A stretch of DNA of 64,000 nt from JBJXFE01 sp046153875 (GCA_046153875.1 JBJXFE010000023.1:85811-149810); one strand, 5' to 3'; positions 1 through 11,254 are shown, numbered from the stretch's first letter. The notes: a model not told the origin generated them from the letters alone. Translations and numbers: made by a program.

Positions 1-2
1 AG

Positions 3-3317
<3,315 letters not shown>

Positions 3318-3344
3318 GGAAACGTGGAACACGACGAGCAGAAC

Positions 3345-3379
3345 AAGGCCGGGCGCCGTGAGCGCTCGGCCTTTTCCTT
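3345..3379 (+). terminator. Intrinsic terminator after rpoC
   Basis: An inverted repeat with arms AAGGCCG.GCGC and GCGC.CGGCCTT encloses a 5-nt loop (CGTGA) and runs into CTTTTCCTT. It begins 27 bases after the rpoC stop. The arms are near-perfect and GC-rich, followed by a short T-rich tract, as expected for Rho-independent termination. Confidence 0.75.
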
Positions 3380-3389
3380 GCGCTCCGGC

Positions 3390-3620
3390 TCATCGCCCTT
3401 CGATGATCGCCTTCAACTGCGCATCGGGCAGCACCGGGAGGCGCGCGCGCCCGGTGGCCAGGGCGGCCATGACGTACGGCACGCACAGCCCGCACCCGCG
3501 CCCGCAGCCTGTGCGCTTCTGCAACTCCTCGAACCCCGCCCCGGTCTCGGCGCGCAAACGGATCAGTTCGGCGAACGTCGCCTTGAAGCACACGCAACGA
3601 TCAACGGGCGTCGGGTCCAT
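3390..3620 (-). CDS. BFD-like [2Fe-2S]-binding protein
   Basis: A 76-residue protein with the cysteine pattern of the bacterioferritin-associated-ferredoxin (BFD) [2Fe-2S] domain: a C-x-C pair near residues 9-11 (RCVCF), then TGCGRGCGLC near residues 38-47. The family serves as a small electron carrier, or as a cluster domain in redox enzymes. It is the last gene of the minus-strand run that begins at the cobalamin riboswitch, 42 bases after the prepilin-like gene. The spacer between them is a run of GGGACGGT-type short repeats. Co-transcription with the riboswitch operon is inferred from strand and spacing only. If it holds, a reductive step on the incoming corrinoid could be its job, but nothing in the sequence proves that. 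It ends convergently with rpoC. Confidence 0.8.
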   Translation of the reverse strand: MDPTPVDRCVCFKATFAELIRLRAETGAGFEELQKRTGCGRGCGLCVPYVMAALATGRARLPVLPDAQLKAIIEGR

Positions 3621-3662
3621 TCACCGTCCCACCGTCCCAACGTCCCACCGTCTCGACCGCCC

Positions 3663-4511
3663 CTAATCCCAACGCTTCCCATCCTGAACGTAGTGCGGAT
3701 CATTCTCCGTTCCCACCGAACCGACGCGCGCGCCCGGATGCACCAGCCACTCCGGGTGTGCCGCCGCCGCGCGGGCGCTCCCGTCCGCCCTCCCCGCGAC
3801 GGCCGCGCCTTTCCCCGCCCCGTGCCGGAACGCGGTTGTCGGGAAGTTGTTGATCGACCACCCGCCCGCGCCGTCATAGAGCTTCGGCGGGTCGAGCAGA
3901 GCCGTGTTCCGGATCGGCGTGACCGGGAGCATCGCGTCGGCAAACACGAACAGGTCCGCCGGTCGATCGACGTCGCCCAGCCGCTTCCAGGGGCGATAGC
4001 CGATCGTCGCGTTCCAGCCCGGCGTGGCCCGGGGCGTCAGGGCGTAGCCGTTGTAGCCGTAGGTGCTGGTGGGCGCGCCCGGCGGCGCGGCGTTGATCGG
4101 CTGGGCGCGGTAGCTCCCCCACGGCTGGGCCGGGCACTCGTACGCCGATCGCTCGCCGGGCTCCCGGGCCAGGTACGGCACAAGGAAGCCCGGTTCGTAG
4201 ACGACCGCCCCGGACCCGCCGTCCACGCGACCCCACCAATAGGTCGCGTGGACAGCGGTCGATCCGGGAACGAGGTCGCTGGCGGGCATCGCGGCGTCGC
4301 CGTGGTCCCCCGCGTAAAGCTGCCAGCCGATGAGCACCTGCCGCAGGTTCACGGCGCAGCGTGCGGTGCGGGCGCTGTGCCGCGCCGCCCCGAGCGCAGG
4401 CACGAGGATGCCGATCAACACCGCGACGATCGCGATGACGACCAGCAGTTCGATGAGCGTGAAGCCCCGCTCCGTTCTGCGCCCCTCCGTATCGATCCGC
4501 GCCCGCTTCAT
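3663..4511 (-). CDS. Prepilin-type N-terminal cleavage/methylation protein (DUF1559-like)
   Basis: A 282-residue pseudopilin-like protein. Its N-terminus has a short basic leader, then the type IV prepilin signal G|FTLIELLVVIAIVAVLIGILVPAL, where the Glu at +5 and the hydrophobic helix are intact. The C-terminal half is Gly/Tyr/Trp-rich and ends with a RH...DG stretch like that of the planctomycete DUF1559 family. I chose the start at 4511 (ATG) because it gives a short leader before the cleavage site, and because it overlaps the TGA of the upstream propeller gene by one base (TGATG), which suggests translational coupling. Such proteins are common in Planctomycetota and are rarely characterised. 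Here it belongs to the operon behind the cobalamin riboswitch, so a surface fibre or scaffold role is possible. Confidence 0.85.
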   Translation of the reverse strand: MKRARIDTEGRRTERGFTLIELLVVIAIVAVLIGILVPALGAARHSARTARCAVNLRQVLIGWQLYAGDHGDAAMPASDLVPGSTAVHATYWWGRVDGGSGAVVYEPGFLVPYLAREPGERSAYECPAQPWGSYRAQPINAAPPGAPTSTYGYNGYALTPRATPGWNATIGYRPWKRLGDVDRPADLFVFADAMLPVTPIRNTALLDPPKLYDGAGGWSINNFPTTAFRHGAGKGAAVAGRADGSARAAAAHPEWLVHPGARVGSVGTENDPHYVQDGKRWD

Positions 4512-6115
4512 CACGGGCACCCGATCACGTAGCGTGTCTGGAAGCACCCGAAGTCCGCGACCGTCAGTGACCCCTCGCCGGTGCAATCCGCCCATGGGTC
4601 CGCGAGGACGTACCGTGTCTGGAAGCACCCGAAATCCGCGACGGACAACGCGCCGTCGCCGGAGCAATCCGAATAGCACGCGGGCGCGCCGAACGCGCTG
4701 AGCCCGCCCGCGCCGAGCGTGTACAGACTCATTCCCCCGCCGCTCGCGCCGGCGACGGCCGGCGTGGACCCGGCGCCGACGGCATGGGCCTCGACGAACC
4801 CCGGGTCGGCCGGGTCGCGATCAACATCCAGCACGTACAGGTCCGTGCAGGCCGCGGTCCAGGTTGCGGTCGGCATCGCACCCGCGATGAGGGATTCGTC
4901 ACCGCCCACGCTGCCCACGCCCACCGCGATCGGCTGGTGGGTCCAGCCGCCGACGAGCAGGTACTCGCCCACGTCCATGACGCCGTTCGCGTTGGCGTCC
5001 GTCCAGGTGTCGATCGCGGTGTCCCAGGCGAGCGCGGCCGAGGTGCCGAGGTCCTCGAAGAGCTGGAGGCTCGGCGCGGACCCGAACCCCGGGATGCCGC
5101 CCGAGACGACGACTCGCCCGTCGCCGAGCGGGATCGGCGTCGCGGCCGTACGGTTGCACGGCGCGGTCCACACCAGGGCTCCGTCCTCCGCGCGGAGCTT
5201 GACGAAGTTCCCCGCGAACTGCCCGCCGAAGAACCCGTAGGAGGCCGCGTAGATGAACCGCCCGGCGGGCGTGTCGTCAACGCAGACCCCGCCGAAGAAC
5301 CCGGTGTCGATGGCGTTCTCGAAGGCCCAGAGCGGCGTCGGCGGCGCGAGCGCGGCCGCGTCGAACGCGCGCACGACGCCAAACGGCGAACCCGACTCGT
5401 CGCTCACGCTTGCGACGTACACCACGCCGTCCGCGTAGGCCGCCGTGTTGCCGGATGTCGCGCCGAGCACGACCGACCACACGGCCTGCCCGGGCATGAA
5501 CGGGTTGAGCCCCGCGTCGAACGGATCGGCGTTGATGCAATGCAGCCGCCCGTCCACACCGAACGGGTCATAGTCGGTGATGAACACCCGATCCGTCACA
5601 CCGCCAGGGCCCAGCCCCGCCGTCACAAGCGGCGAAGCGTTGACCACCTGCCGCGGCAGCGGGGTCTGCCAGCGCGCAGCGCCGGACGCGTGACTGAACG
5701 CCCGCACCGTCAGGCCCGACGCGACGACCACTGCACCGTTGGCCCCGTCGATCGCCGGCGTGGACCACGACCCGACGTAGGGCGCATCGACCGCCGCGGC
5801 CCACGCCACCTCGCCGTCCGTTCGCCCGATCGCATAGACCCGATCGACGCCACCGGACTTGCCCACGGCGTAGACACGATCGTCGTCCGCGACGACTCCG
5901 GACTGCCCGACGAACGCGATCGCCTGCCCCGACGCGTCGTGGTACGCGAGCCACAGCGGCACGTCGATGCCCGGCGGCGGCGCGCCAACGGCCGCGATCC
6001 TCGCCGGCGAGCCCGCGAAGTGCGACCAGGGCTGGGCCGGAGCGCCGGAACAGCAGAGCGACAGAAACGCAGATGCCGCGAGTGCACGACGCCTGCTGTC
6101 GATCCGCGGGCTCAT
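4511..6115 (-). CDS. Secreted PQQ-like beta-propeller with GC-type dockerin C-terminus
   Basis: A 534-residue exported protein. The N-terminal signal peptide (a basic stretch, then LAASAFLSLCCSGAPA) precedes repeated WD/PQQ-like blades such as DRVYAVGKSGGVDRVYAIGRTDGEVAW and GANGAVVVASGLTVRAF. The C-terminus has two tandem dockerin-like repeats of the form D-C-S/T-G-x-G-x-L-S/T-V-A-D-F-G-C-F-Q-T-R-Y-V and ends in GCP. Two other proteins in this window share that tail. The start at 6115 gives a 4-base ATGA overlap with the upstream gene and puts the signal peptide at the N-terminus. The gene follows a cobalamin riboswitch. BtuG, the surface cobalamin-binding protein of Bacteroides, is also a beta-propeller, so corrinoid capture is a reasonable but untested guess. 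Confidence 0.88.
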   Translation of the reverse strand: MSPRIDSRRRALAASAFLSLCCSGAPAQPWSHFAGSPARIAAVGAPPPGIDVPLWLAYHDASGQAIAFVGQSGVVADDDRVYAVGKSGGVDRVYAIGRTDGEVAWAAAVDAPYVGSWSTPAIDGANGAVVVASGLTVRAFSHASGAARWQTPLPRQVVNASPLVTAGLGPGGVTDRVFITDYDPFGVDGRLHCINADPFDAGLNPFMPGQAVWSVVLGATSGNTAAYADGVVYVASVSDESGSPFGVVRAFDAAALAPPTPLWAFENAIDTGFFGGVCVDDTPAGRFIYAASYGFFGGQFAGNFVKLRAEDGALVWTAPCNRTAATPIPLGDGRVVVSGGIPGFGSAPSLQLFEDLGTSAALAWDTAIDTWTDANANGVMDVGEYLLVGGWTHQPIAVGVGSVGGDESLIAGAMPTATWTAACTDLYVLDVDRDPADPGFVEAHAVGAGSTPAVAGASGGGMSLYTLGAGGLSAFGAPACYSDCSGDGALSVADFGCFQTRYVLADPWADCTGEGSLTVADFGCFQTRYVIGCP

Positions 6116-6975
6116 GCGATCTCCCGGGCTCGAAGCCTGTTCGTCTGCGGTTCCTCCGCTCGATTGTTGTCGCCGCGGCGGCGCGGGCCCACCCCGGCGA
6201 GCGCCGCAAGCCCGACGGCGAGCAGCGTCGGAGCCGCGGGAATCGCCGTCACGTCCGCGAACCCGTCGATCTCGATCGTCCCCGTGAAGCCCGCCGGCGC
6301 GATGATCCGCACGAATGACACGGCCGAGAGCCCGGTCAGCCCGATGTCCAGTCCCGTGCCGCCGCCCGAGCCGTCGTACGCGGCGACGATCTGCGCGAAG
6401 TTCAGCCCCGCCGCGACCAACGCGGGGCTCACGGGGCACGTGAAGTTCGTTGGCACCAAGCCCGGCGAGGTCGCGTAAGGGCTCGTGAGGTCGGCGTAGC
6501 CCAGCGTGGGAAACTCCGAGTCCGCGGCCGCGCCCGGCACCGAGAACCAGTTCACGCCGTCGGCGCTCAGTTCAATCAACCCACCGCCCGAACCGAACAG
6601 CCCGCCGGCTACGCCGTTCGGGAATCCGACGTCGATGTATCCCGTGTTGCCGAACACAATCAAGTCCACGCCGAACGGGTTGAACGGGTCGTTCGTGACG
6701 GGCGATTCGAACTGCACCACGAGGTGCCCGCCGTTGCCGATCGAGACGAGCTCCGAGCCCAGGAACGGCGGGTTGAACGGCGTGACCGCGCCCGGGAACG
6801 ACCCCACGCCGGTGAACCGCGTCGGTTCGCCCAGCGCGCTCGCCGGGTTCGTGAAGGCCGCTCCCACGCCCGACCCCGGCTCGTACGACACGACCGAGTT
6901 CCCCCACGGCCCGCCGGCGAGTGCCCCGAACGCGACTCCACCGCCGCCCATAGCGACACACACACAATGCAGCAT
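6112..6975 (-). CDS. Secreted surface protein with PEP-CTERM-like tail, first gene after cobalamin riboswitch
   Basis: A 287-residue protein with a hydrophobic N-terminal signal (MLHCVCVAMGGGGVAFGALA). The globular part contains ASALGEPTRFTG, LVSIGNGGHLVVQFESPV and NDPFNPFGVDLIVFGNTG. Those motifs remind me of cell-surface proteins that travel with B12 transport loci in other phyla, but I recall that from memory and cannot verify it here. The C-terminus has the sorting-signal layout IPAAPTLLAVGLAALAGVG followed by Arg-Arg-Arg, with about 17 more residues after it. A Shine-Dalgarno-like GAAGGA lies just before ATG 6975. It is the promoter-proximal gene of the run behind the cobalamin riboswitch and overlaps the propeller gene by 4 bases. 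Confidence 0.85.
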   Translation of the reverse strand: MLHCVCVAMGGGGVAFGALAGGPWGNSVVSYEPGSGVGAAFTNPASALGEPTRFTGVGSFPGAVTPFNPPFLGSELVSIGNGGHLVVQFESPVTNDPFNPFGVDLIVFGNTGYIDVGFPNGVAGGLFGSGGGLIELSADGVNWFSVPGAAADSEFPTLGYADLTSPYATSPGLVPTNFTCPVSPALVAAGLNFAQIVAAYDGSGGGTGLDIGLTGLSAVSFVRIIAPAGFTGTIEIDGFADVTAIPAAPTLLAVGLAALAGVGPRRRGDNNRAEEPQTNRLRAREIA

Positions 6976-7195
6976 GATCCTTCGACCTCCGGGCGTCCGA
7001 CACGCGCACGGCGCGCGGCGTGATAGCCCTGTTGTCGCCTCGATGCGCGCGAGACGGTTCCCTCACAACAGGCCCTGTGCGTAGGGAATGATGCTCCGGA
7101 GAGCACGCGGCGTCGGGAACACGCGCCGCGTCACGCCGGAGCCCCTTTACGCGAGGGGCCGCCAAGCTCGGACCCCGGAACGTCCGGAGGTCCAC

Positions 7196-7411
7196 AGCCG
7201 TCGGCAGGTCTTCCGGCTTGGGGCTGGCTCTCGTCGAGCGTCGCGGCACCCGCCTTCCCGACTCGCCTTGAGGCGATCAGTGGCGTCTGGGGCCGCGCCT
7301 GTTCAGCCCTTCACGGCGGCGCGTCCGCGGCGGAATAGGCCCCGACTTCCTCCGACGGGGCCGTCACCGCACTTCCCTTTTCACCCCGCCGCGAAGCGGG
7401 GCACCGAGGGC
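7196..7411 (-). ncRNA. Cobalamin (B12) riboswitch
   Basis: Read on the minus strand, this leader shows the conserved landmarks of the cobalamin riboswitch in order: GGTGCCCCGC, then a hairpin, then GGGGTGAAAAGGGAA (the family's GGTGAAAAGGGAA core), GTGCGGTGA, the B12-box-like GCCACTG, CGGGAAGGCGGG, and finally CCAAGCCGGAAGACCTGCC, matching the usual AAGCC..GAAGACCTGCC end. It begins at the predicted transcription start. About 220 bases separate its end from the first start codon (6975). That stretch contains a GGCCCCT...AGGGGC hairpin near 7141-7160 that could be the expression platform, with no clear T-run. Known riboswitches of this family shut expression down when cobalamin is plentiful. 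Confidence 0.9.
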
Positions 7412-7417
7412 GAGGGC

Positions 7418-7445
7418 AGCATACCGGCGGCGCGGCCCTTGTCAA
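7418..7445 (-). promoter_or_regulatory. Sigma70-like promoter of the cobalamin-riboswitch operon
   Basis: On the minus strand a perfect -35 TTGACA (7445-7440) is followed by a 16-base spacer and a -10 TATGCT (7423-7418). The expected start point near 7411 falls exactly where riboswitch homology begins. Confidence 0.7.
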
Positions 7446-7466
7446 ACGACGGGTGTGCAGTATGCT
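7439..7466 (+). promoter_or_regulatory. Divergent promoter of the PEP-CTERM-like gene at 7491
   Basis: On the plus strand a -35 TTGTCA (7439-7444), a 16-base spacer and a -10 TATGCT (7461-7466) face away from the riboswitch promoter. The two -35 boxes share the same TTGTCAA bases, so RNA polymerase binding in one direction should exclude the other. Confidence 0.55.
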
Positions 7467-7490
7467 CCGGGCCGCGACAGAGGAATGCAC

Positions 7491-8051
7491 ATGCAGAATG
7501 GACCGCCGGATCGTCGGATCGCCATCGTTGTGGCGGTGGGCGCGGCGGCGTGCCTCGGCTGGAACTCGAATGCCGGCGCGCAGTTCTCAGGGCCGTACGC
7601 GCCCGCGAGCTGGACCCTGAACCCTCACGGCGGAGATGGGTCGGTGATCACGTCCGGCGCACCCGCGACGATCGTCGTCATCGGCAACGACAACGGCCAG
7701 CCGATCATCAACACCGACTACACGACGACGGCGGCCGCAACGGGTTCGTGGTCGTTCAACTGGGAGATCATCCCCCACGACTCGGGAACATACGATGCGG
7801 CGTACTACCTGCTGAACGGCTCGCCGATCTTCATCGGCTATCTGTTCGGAGGAAGCGGCGGCGTCACCAACGTGGCGGTGCAGGCAGGCGATGTGATCGG
7901 CTTCCGCGTATGGTCAGCCGATGGCGCGATCGGCACCCTCGACCTGCACGTCACGAACTTCAGCGCCCCGGTGCCGGGCCCGGGTGGGTTCATCGCCGTC
8001 GCTGCGCCGTGCCTCCTGCTCGCACGCCGAAGACGGAGCGAAGGCGGCTAA
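7491..8051 (+). CDS. Secreted PEP-CTERM-like hypothetical protein
   Basis: A 186-residue exported protein of unknown function. It has a signal peptide (IAIVVAVGAAACLGWNSNAGA), a beta-rich middle with SWSFNWEIIPHDSGTYDAAYYLLNG, and a tail VPGPGGFIAVAAPCLLLARRRR that fits the PEP-CTERM plan of a proline-containing motif, a hydrophobic helix and an arginine cluster. I place the start at ATG 7491 because AGAGG ends 8 bases upstream; the GTG at 7455 and the ATG at 7485 are less well placed. A promoter back-to-back with the riboswitch promoter lies at 7439-7466. No exosortase gene is visible in the window, so attachment cannot be confirmed. Confidence 0.8.
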   Translation: MQNGPPDRRIAIVVAVGAAACLGWNSNAGAQFSGPYAPASWTLNPHGGDGSVITSGAPATIVVIGNDNGQPIINTDYTTTAAATGSWSFNWEIIPHDSGTYDAAYYLLNGSPIFIGYLFGGSGGVTNVAVQAGDVIGFRVWSADGAIGTLDLHVTNFSAPVPGPGGFIAVAAPCLLLARRRRSEGG

Positions 8052-9241
8052 CGCCGATCGGGCTGGTACAGGAACTCACCCTCGAGCTTGCGGGACTCGC
8101 TCCCGTCATGGACGGCGTACGTCGCGCCCTTCCAGATCGACGCGCTCCCGTACGCGCCGTCCTTCCGCGCGGCGTAGAACGAGACGTTGAAGTTCGGGCG
8201 ACCCTGCGCGTCCAGCAGGCGCTTTTCCTTCGTCTTGTCGGCGATCTTCTTCGCCGCGGCCAGGCACGCCTCGGTCGGCGAGAGCCCGTTCTCCATCTGC
8301 TGCACGATGTAGAATGACCCGCAGACCTGGATCACCGCCTCGCCGCGACCCGTCGCCCCGGCCGAGCCGATCGCGTTGTCGCAGTACATCCCCGCGCCGA
8401 CGATCGGCGAGTCGCCCAGACGCCCGGGGAGCTTCCACGAGAGGCCGCTGGTGCTCGTGCAGGCGGCGACGTGACCGCTCTCGGTGACGGCCGAACAGTG
8501 AATCGTGCCCGTGGTGTACGGCACGCCGGTCGCCGGGTCGATGCGGGCCGGGCCGGAGCCGATCGCGTCGATGTCGATGGGACTCGCCCGCCACCCCAGC
8601 GGCTTCTTCGACGGCAGGTCCTCGCGTTCGTCGTCGTTGAGCCAGTCGTCGTCCTTGCCGAGGTTGGCCCGCCACTTCAGCCACGCCTCGCGCGAGGCCT
8701 CGGTGAGCAGGTTCTCCTCCTTGAAGCCCATGCGTAGCGCGAACTTGAGCGCTCCGGCTCCTACCAGCATCACGTGGTCGGTCCGTCGCAACACCTGCAG
8801 CGCGACCGCCGCCGGGTTCTTGATGTTCTCCAGGCATCCGACCGAGCCCGCGCGGTGCAGCACGCCGTCCATCACCGAAGCGTCGAGCTGGACGACGCCC
8901 TCCTCGTTCGGCAAGCCGCCATACCCCACCGAGTTGTCCTTGGGGTCGTTCTCGACGATCGCGATGCCCTCGACTATCGCGTCCAGCGGGTGCGAGCCGG
9001 CCTTGATCATCTCCATCGCACGGTTCACGGCCGGCACGCCGTTGCCCGACGAGATGATGCACGGGCCGCGGTGCGCATCGCCCGGGCCCGCCCGACGATC
9101 GGCCGCGGGCTGTGCCGCACCGCCCCCAACGCCGCCGGGTTGAAAACCGGCTGATGCACGCGGCGCGATCGAAGCCACGGCGGCGGCGCCCGACGCGGCC
9201 ACGGACGCGGTCAAGAAGTGACGGCGGTCGATGTCGTCCAT
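8048..9241 (-). CDS. N4-(beta-N-acetylglucosaminyl)-L-asparaginase (glycosylasparaginase family), Tat-exported
   Basis: A 397-residue Ntn-hydrolase that cleaves the GlcNAc-asparagine bond of glycoproteins, or acts as an isoaspartyl peptidase-like enzyme. The N-terminus is a twin-arginine signal (DRRHFLTASVAASGAAAVA), so the enzyme is expected in the periplasm. Family landmarks are CIISSGNGVPAVNRAMEMI near 61-79, GGLPNEEGVVQLDASVMDG near 108-126, and the autocleavage/nucleophile region GTIHCSAVTESGHVAACTST, with the likely nucleophile Thr246, followed by RLGDSPIVGAGMYCDN. Its 3' end overlaps the end of the convergent PEP-CTERM-like gene by four bases. Family assignment is firm; the natural substrate is not known. 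Confidence 0.92.
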   Translation of the reverse strand: MDDIDRRHFLTASVAASGAAAVASIAPRASAGFQPGGVGGGAAQPAADRRAGPGDAHRGPCIISSGNGVPAVNRAMEMIKAGSHPLDAIVEGIAIVENDPKDNSVGYGGLPNEEGVVQLDASVMDGVLHRAGSVGCLENIKNPAAVALQVLRRTDHVMLVGAGALKFALRMGFKEENLLTEASREAWLKWRANLGKDDDWLNDDEREDLPSKKPLGWRASPIDIDAIGSGPARIDPATGVPYTTGTIHCSAVTESGHVAACTSTSGLSWKLPGRLGDSPIVGAGMYCDNAIGSAGATGRGEAVIQVCGSFYIVQQMENGLSPTEACLAAAKKIADKTKEKRLLDAQGRPNFNVSFYAARKDGAYGSASIWKGATYAVHDGSESRKLEGEFLYQPDRR

Positions 9242-9302
9242 GCGGGCAGTCTACAGACTTCCGTCCGGGCTCTGTGCGACGCGGCGACGCGACCCGCACG
9301 GG

Positions 9303-9902
9303 TTACGCACGCGCCAGGAACCCCTCGAGCCGTGCCTTCACGCCCGGCCATTCCTCAGCGATCACGCTGTAGAACATCGAATCCCGGATGTAGCCGTCGT
9401 GCATGATCCGGTGCCGGCGGAAACGCCCCTCGAACGCCGCGCCGATCCGCAGGATGGCGTTCTGCGACCGTTCGTTGCGCGCATCGGTGCGGAGCTGCAC
9501 CCGCAGCGCGCCGAGCGACTCGAACGCGTGCCGCAGGAGCATGTACTTGCACTCGGTGTTGACCGGCGTGCGCTGCCACGCCGCTCCGAGCCACGTCCAC
9601 CCTATCTCCAGCCCCCGGCTCTCGCGCACGATGTCCATGTAGCGCGTCGATCCCGCGACCCTTCCGGCGACATCGACGATCGCGAACGGCACCTGCGCGC
9701 CGGTTGCCGCGGCCTCCAGCGCCTCGGCGATCATCGCGCGCACGGCAGCCTCGTCGGTTGGGCGGGCTCGCGGCAGATACCGCCACACCGCGTCGTCCTG
9801 GGCGGCGGCGAACAGCCCCGGCGCGTGGTCGGGCGTGAGCGGCTCGAGCCGCCCGTGGCGCCCCGCGAGCACCACGGGCCGAGGATCGAAGTGTGCGGGC
9901 AT
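9303..9902 (-). CDS. GNAT N-acetyltransferase, RimJ/RimL type
   Basis: A 199-residue GNAT protein like the RimJ/RimL ribosomal-protein acetyltransferases. Seen: an N-terminal LEPLTPDHAPGLFAA, a central beta-strand SRGLEIGWTWLGAAWQRTPVNTECKYMLLRHAFE where the family has its acetyl-CoA loop, and RTDARNERSQNAILRIGAAFEG, the typical RimJ 'N-x-x-S-x-x-x-I-x-x-x-G' region. The start at 9902 (ATG) is chosen because GGAGG lies 8 bases upstream; an upstream ATG at 9977 lacks such a site. It is divergently arranged with the second GNAT gene. The substrate is unknown. Confidence 0.85.
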   Translation of the reverse strand: MPAHFDPRPVVLAGRHGRLEPLTPDHAPGLFAAAQDDAVWRYLPRARPTDEAAVRAMIAEALEAAATGAQVPFAIVDVAGRVAGSTRYMDIVRESRGLEIGWTWLGAAWQRTPVNTECKYMLLRHAFESLGALRVQLRTDARNERSQNAILRIGAAFEGRFRRHRIMHDGYIRDSMFYSVIAEEWPGVKARLEGFLARA

Positions 9903-10003
9903 CACCGTCCTCCGATGCGCCAGCGTAGGCGGTCGGTCGCGCTCCGCCCCACGCCGGCGTCCGCCCGCGTCTACCATCCGCTCCGTTCCCGCGGAGAACC
10001 CGG

Positions 10004-10513
10004 GTGATCCAGGTCCGGCGCATCACACGCGACGACCCGCTCTATGAGCAGGAGTGCACCCTGCGCGAGGACGTCCTGCTGCGCCCGATCGGGTACGACA
10101 TGACGCGGTTCGCGACCGACTTCCCGGGCGTCGAGGAGCGGCTCGAACACTACGTCGCCGTGCTCGACGATCGCGCCGGCCCCAGGGTGATCGGGTGCGC
10201 CGCGCTCCTCCCGGGCCAACCCGAGAACGGCGCGGGGCGCGTCATGCAGATGGCCGTCAACCTCCAGAGGCAGGGCGAGGGGATCGGTCGGTGTCTCCTG
10301 GCCGCGGTGGAATCCCGCGCGTTCGGTTCGCTGGGCCTCAAGCGCCTGATCGTCCACGCCCAGGAAGTCAACGCCGGGTTCTTCGAGAAGGTCGGCTGGA
10401 TCCCCGAACCCGGGAGCTTCATCGAGGCGGGCGTTCCGCACCGGCGGATGGTCATGGAGTTCCAGGCCGGGGACGCCCAGGCCGAGGACGCGATCGAACC
10501 GGATGCAGTGTGA
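10004..10513 (+). CDS. GNAT family N-acetyltransferase
   Basis: A 169-residue acetyltransferase similar to the short ElaA/YjcF-type GNATs. The acetyl-CoA-binding segment is VMQMAVNLQRQGEGIGRCLL, with the Q/R-x-x-G-x-G/A signature, followed by LIVHAQEVNAGFFEKVGWIPE, the usual 'N-x-x-F-Y-x-x-x-G' end. It starts with GTG at 10004 behind a GGAGAACCCG ribosome-binding stretch. The acceptor substrate is not evident from sequence or neighbours. Confidence 0.85.
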   Translation: MIQVRRITRDDPLYEQECTLREDVLLRPIGYDMTRFATDFPGVEERLEHYVAVLDDRAGPRVIGCAALLPGQPENGAGRVMQMAVNLQRQGEGIGRCLLAAVESRAFGSLGLKRLIVHAQEVNAGFFEKVGWIPEPGSFIEAGVPHRRMVMEFQAGDAQAEDAIEPDAV

Positions 10514-10687
10514 TCGTCCCGTGGAGTCCACGGCCCGGGCAACGGTCATCGTCGGTGTGCGGGCTCGCGCTCGGGTGAGAATACGTCTGAAAACGACCGC
10601 CCGGACCCCGGGCGCGGTGGGGGTGGCCCCGCACCGCCGGGACCGGAATAATCAGGGGTCGGCGGCGATCGCCCCGGAGTTCTCCCC

Positions 10688-11131
10688 CTGGACGGCACAC
10701 GGGACCTCTTCCTGCGGCACGGGTTGCGCTGCACGCGGCAGCGTGAAGCGCTCTACGAGGCGCTGTCGGCGTGCAACGCGCACCCGACAGCCGAGGAACT
10801 GTTCAACCTCGTGCAGCCGAGCGCCGCGGCCGACCAGGGCGAGGCCCTCAGCCTGGCCACCGTTTACAACACGCTGGACGCGTTCGTCTCGGGCGGGCTG
10901 GCCCGGCGGCTCCCCTGCCCCAACGGCCCGGCTCGCTACGACGCCGACATGAATGACCACGTCCATCTCAACCTCGGCGACGGCCGGCTGGTAGACCTCC
11001 CCCACGACCTGAGCGACCGGCTGCTGGGCCAGGTCCAGGCCCCGATCCTCCACGAGATCGAGCGTCGGCTGGGCGTCCGCGTGACCGGAGTTTCGGTGCA
11101 GGTCGCGGCCGACCGCCCCCCCACGGGGTGA
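10688..11131 (+). CDS. Fur-family transcriptional regulator lacking the CxxC zinc motifs
   Basis: A small winged-helix regulator of the Fur family. The DNA-binding domain is clear: RHGLRCTRQREALYEALSA, HPTAEELFNLV and LSLATVYNTLDAFVSGGLARRL. The dimerisation half is short (NDHVHLNLGDGRLVDLP) and has neither of the structural CxxC pairs; the usual H-x-x-C-x-x-C-G segment reads HVHLNLGDG. Metal sensing is therefore probably altered. The start is uncertain. A TTG at 10724 would cut off helix 1 of the family. A CTG at 10688, eight bases after GGAG, gives a full N-terminus of 147 residues in total, so I use it. Target genes are unknown. Confidence 0.8.
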   Translation: MDGTRDLFLRHGLRCTRQREALYEALSACNAHPTAEELFNLVQPSAAADQGEALSLATVYNTLDAFVSGGLARRLPCPNGPARYDADMNDHVHLNLGDGRLVDLPHDLSDRLLGQVQAPILHEIERRLGVRVTGVSVQVAADRPPTG

Positions 11132-11254
11132 CGAGCCCGCGAGCTTTCCGGACCTTTCCTGAAGATCTGAGCCCGACCGATCGATAGCAGATCGGGGCGT
11201 GCGCCCGCGCGCCCGCCCGACGCCGACGGGGAAAGAGAGTCCGGAGGCGCGACC

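Noticed and set aside
3622..3662. CCACCGTCCCAACGT repeats as a CRISPR-like array
   Set aside because: Only a few 8-10 base near-repeats without spacers; a simple sequence stretch between two genes.
7088..8317. A 409-codon plus-strand frame crossing the riboswitch
   Set aside because: It overlaps the riboswitch and the better-supported PEP-CTERM-like gene in another frame; the translation is Arg/Pro-rich without domains.
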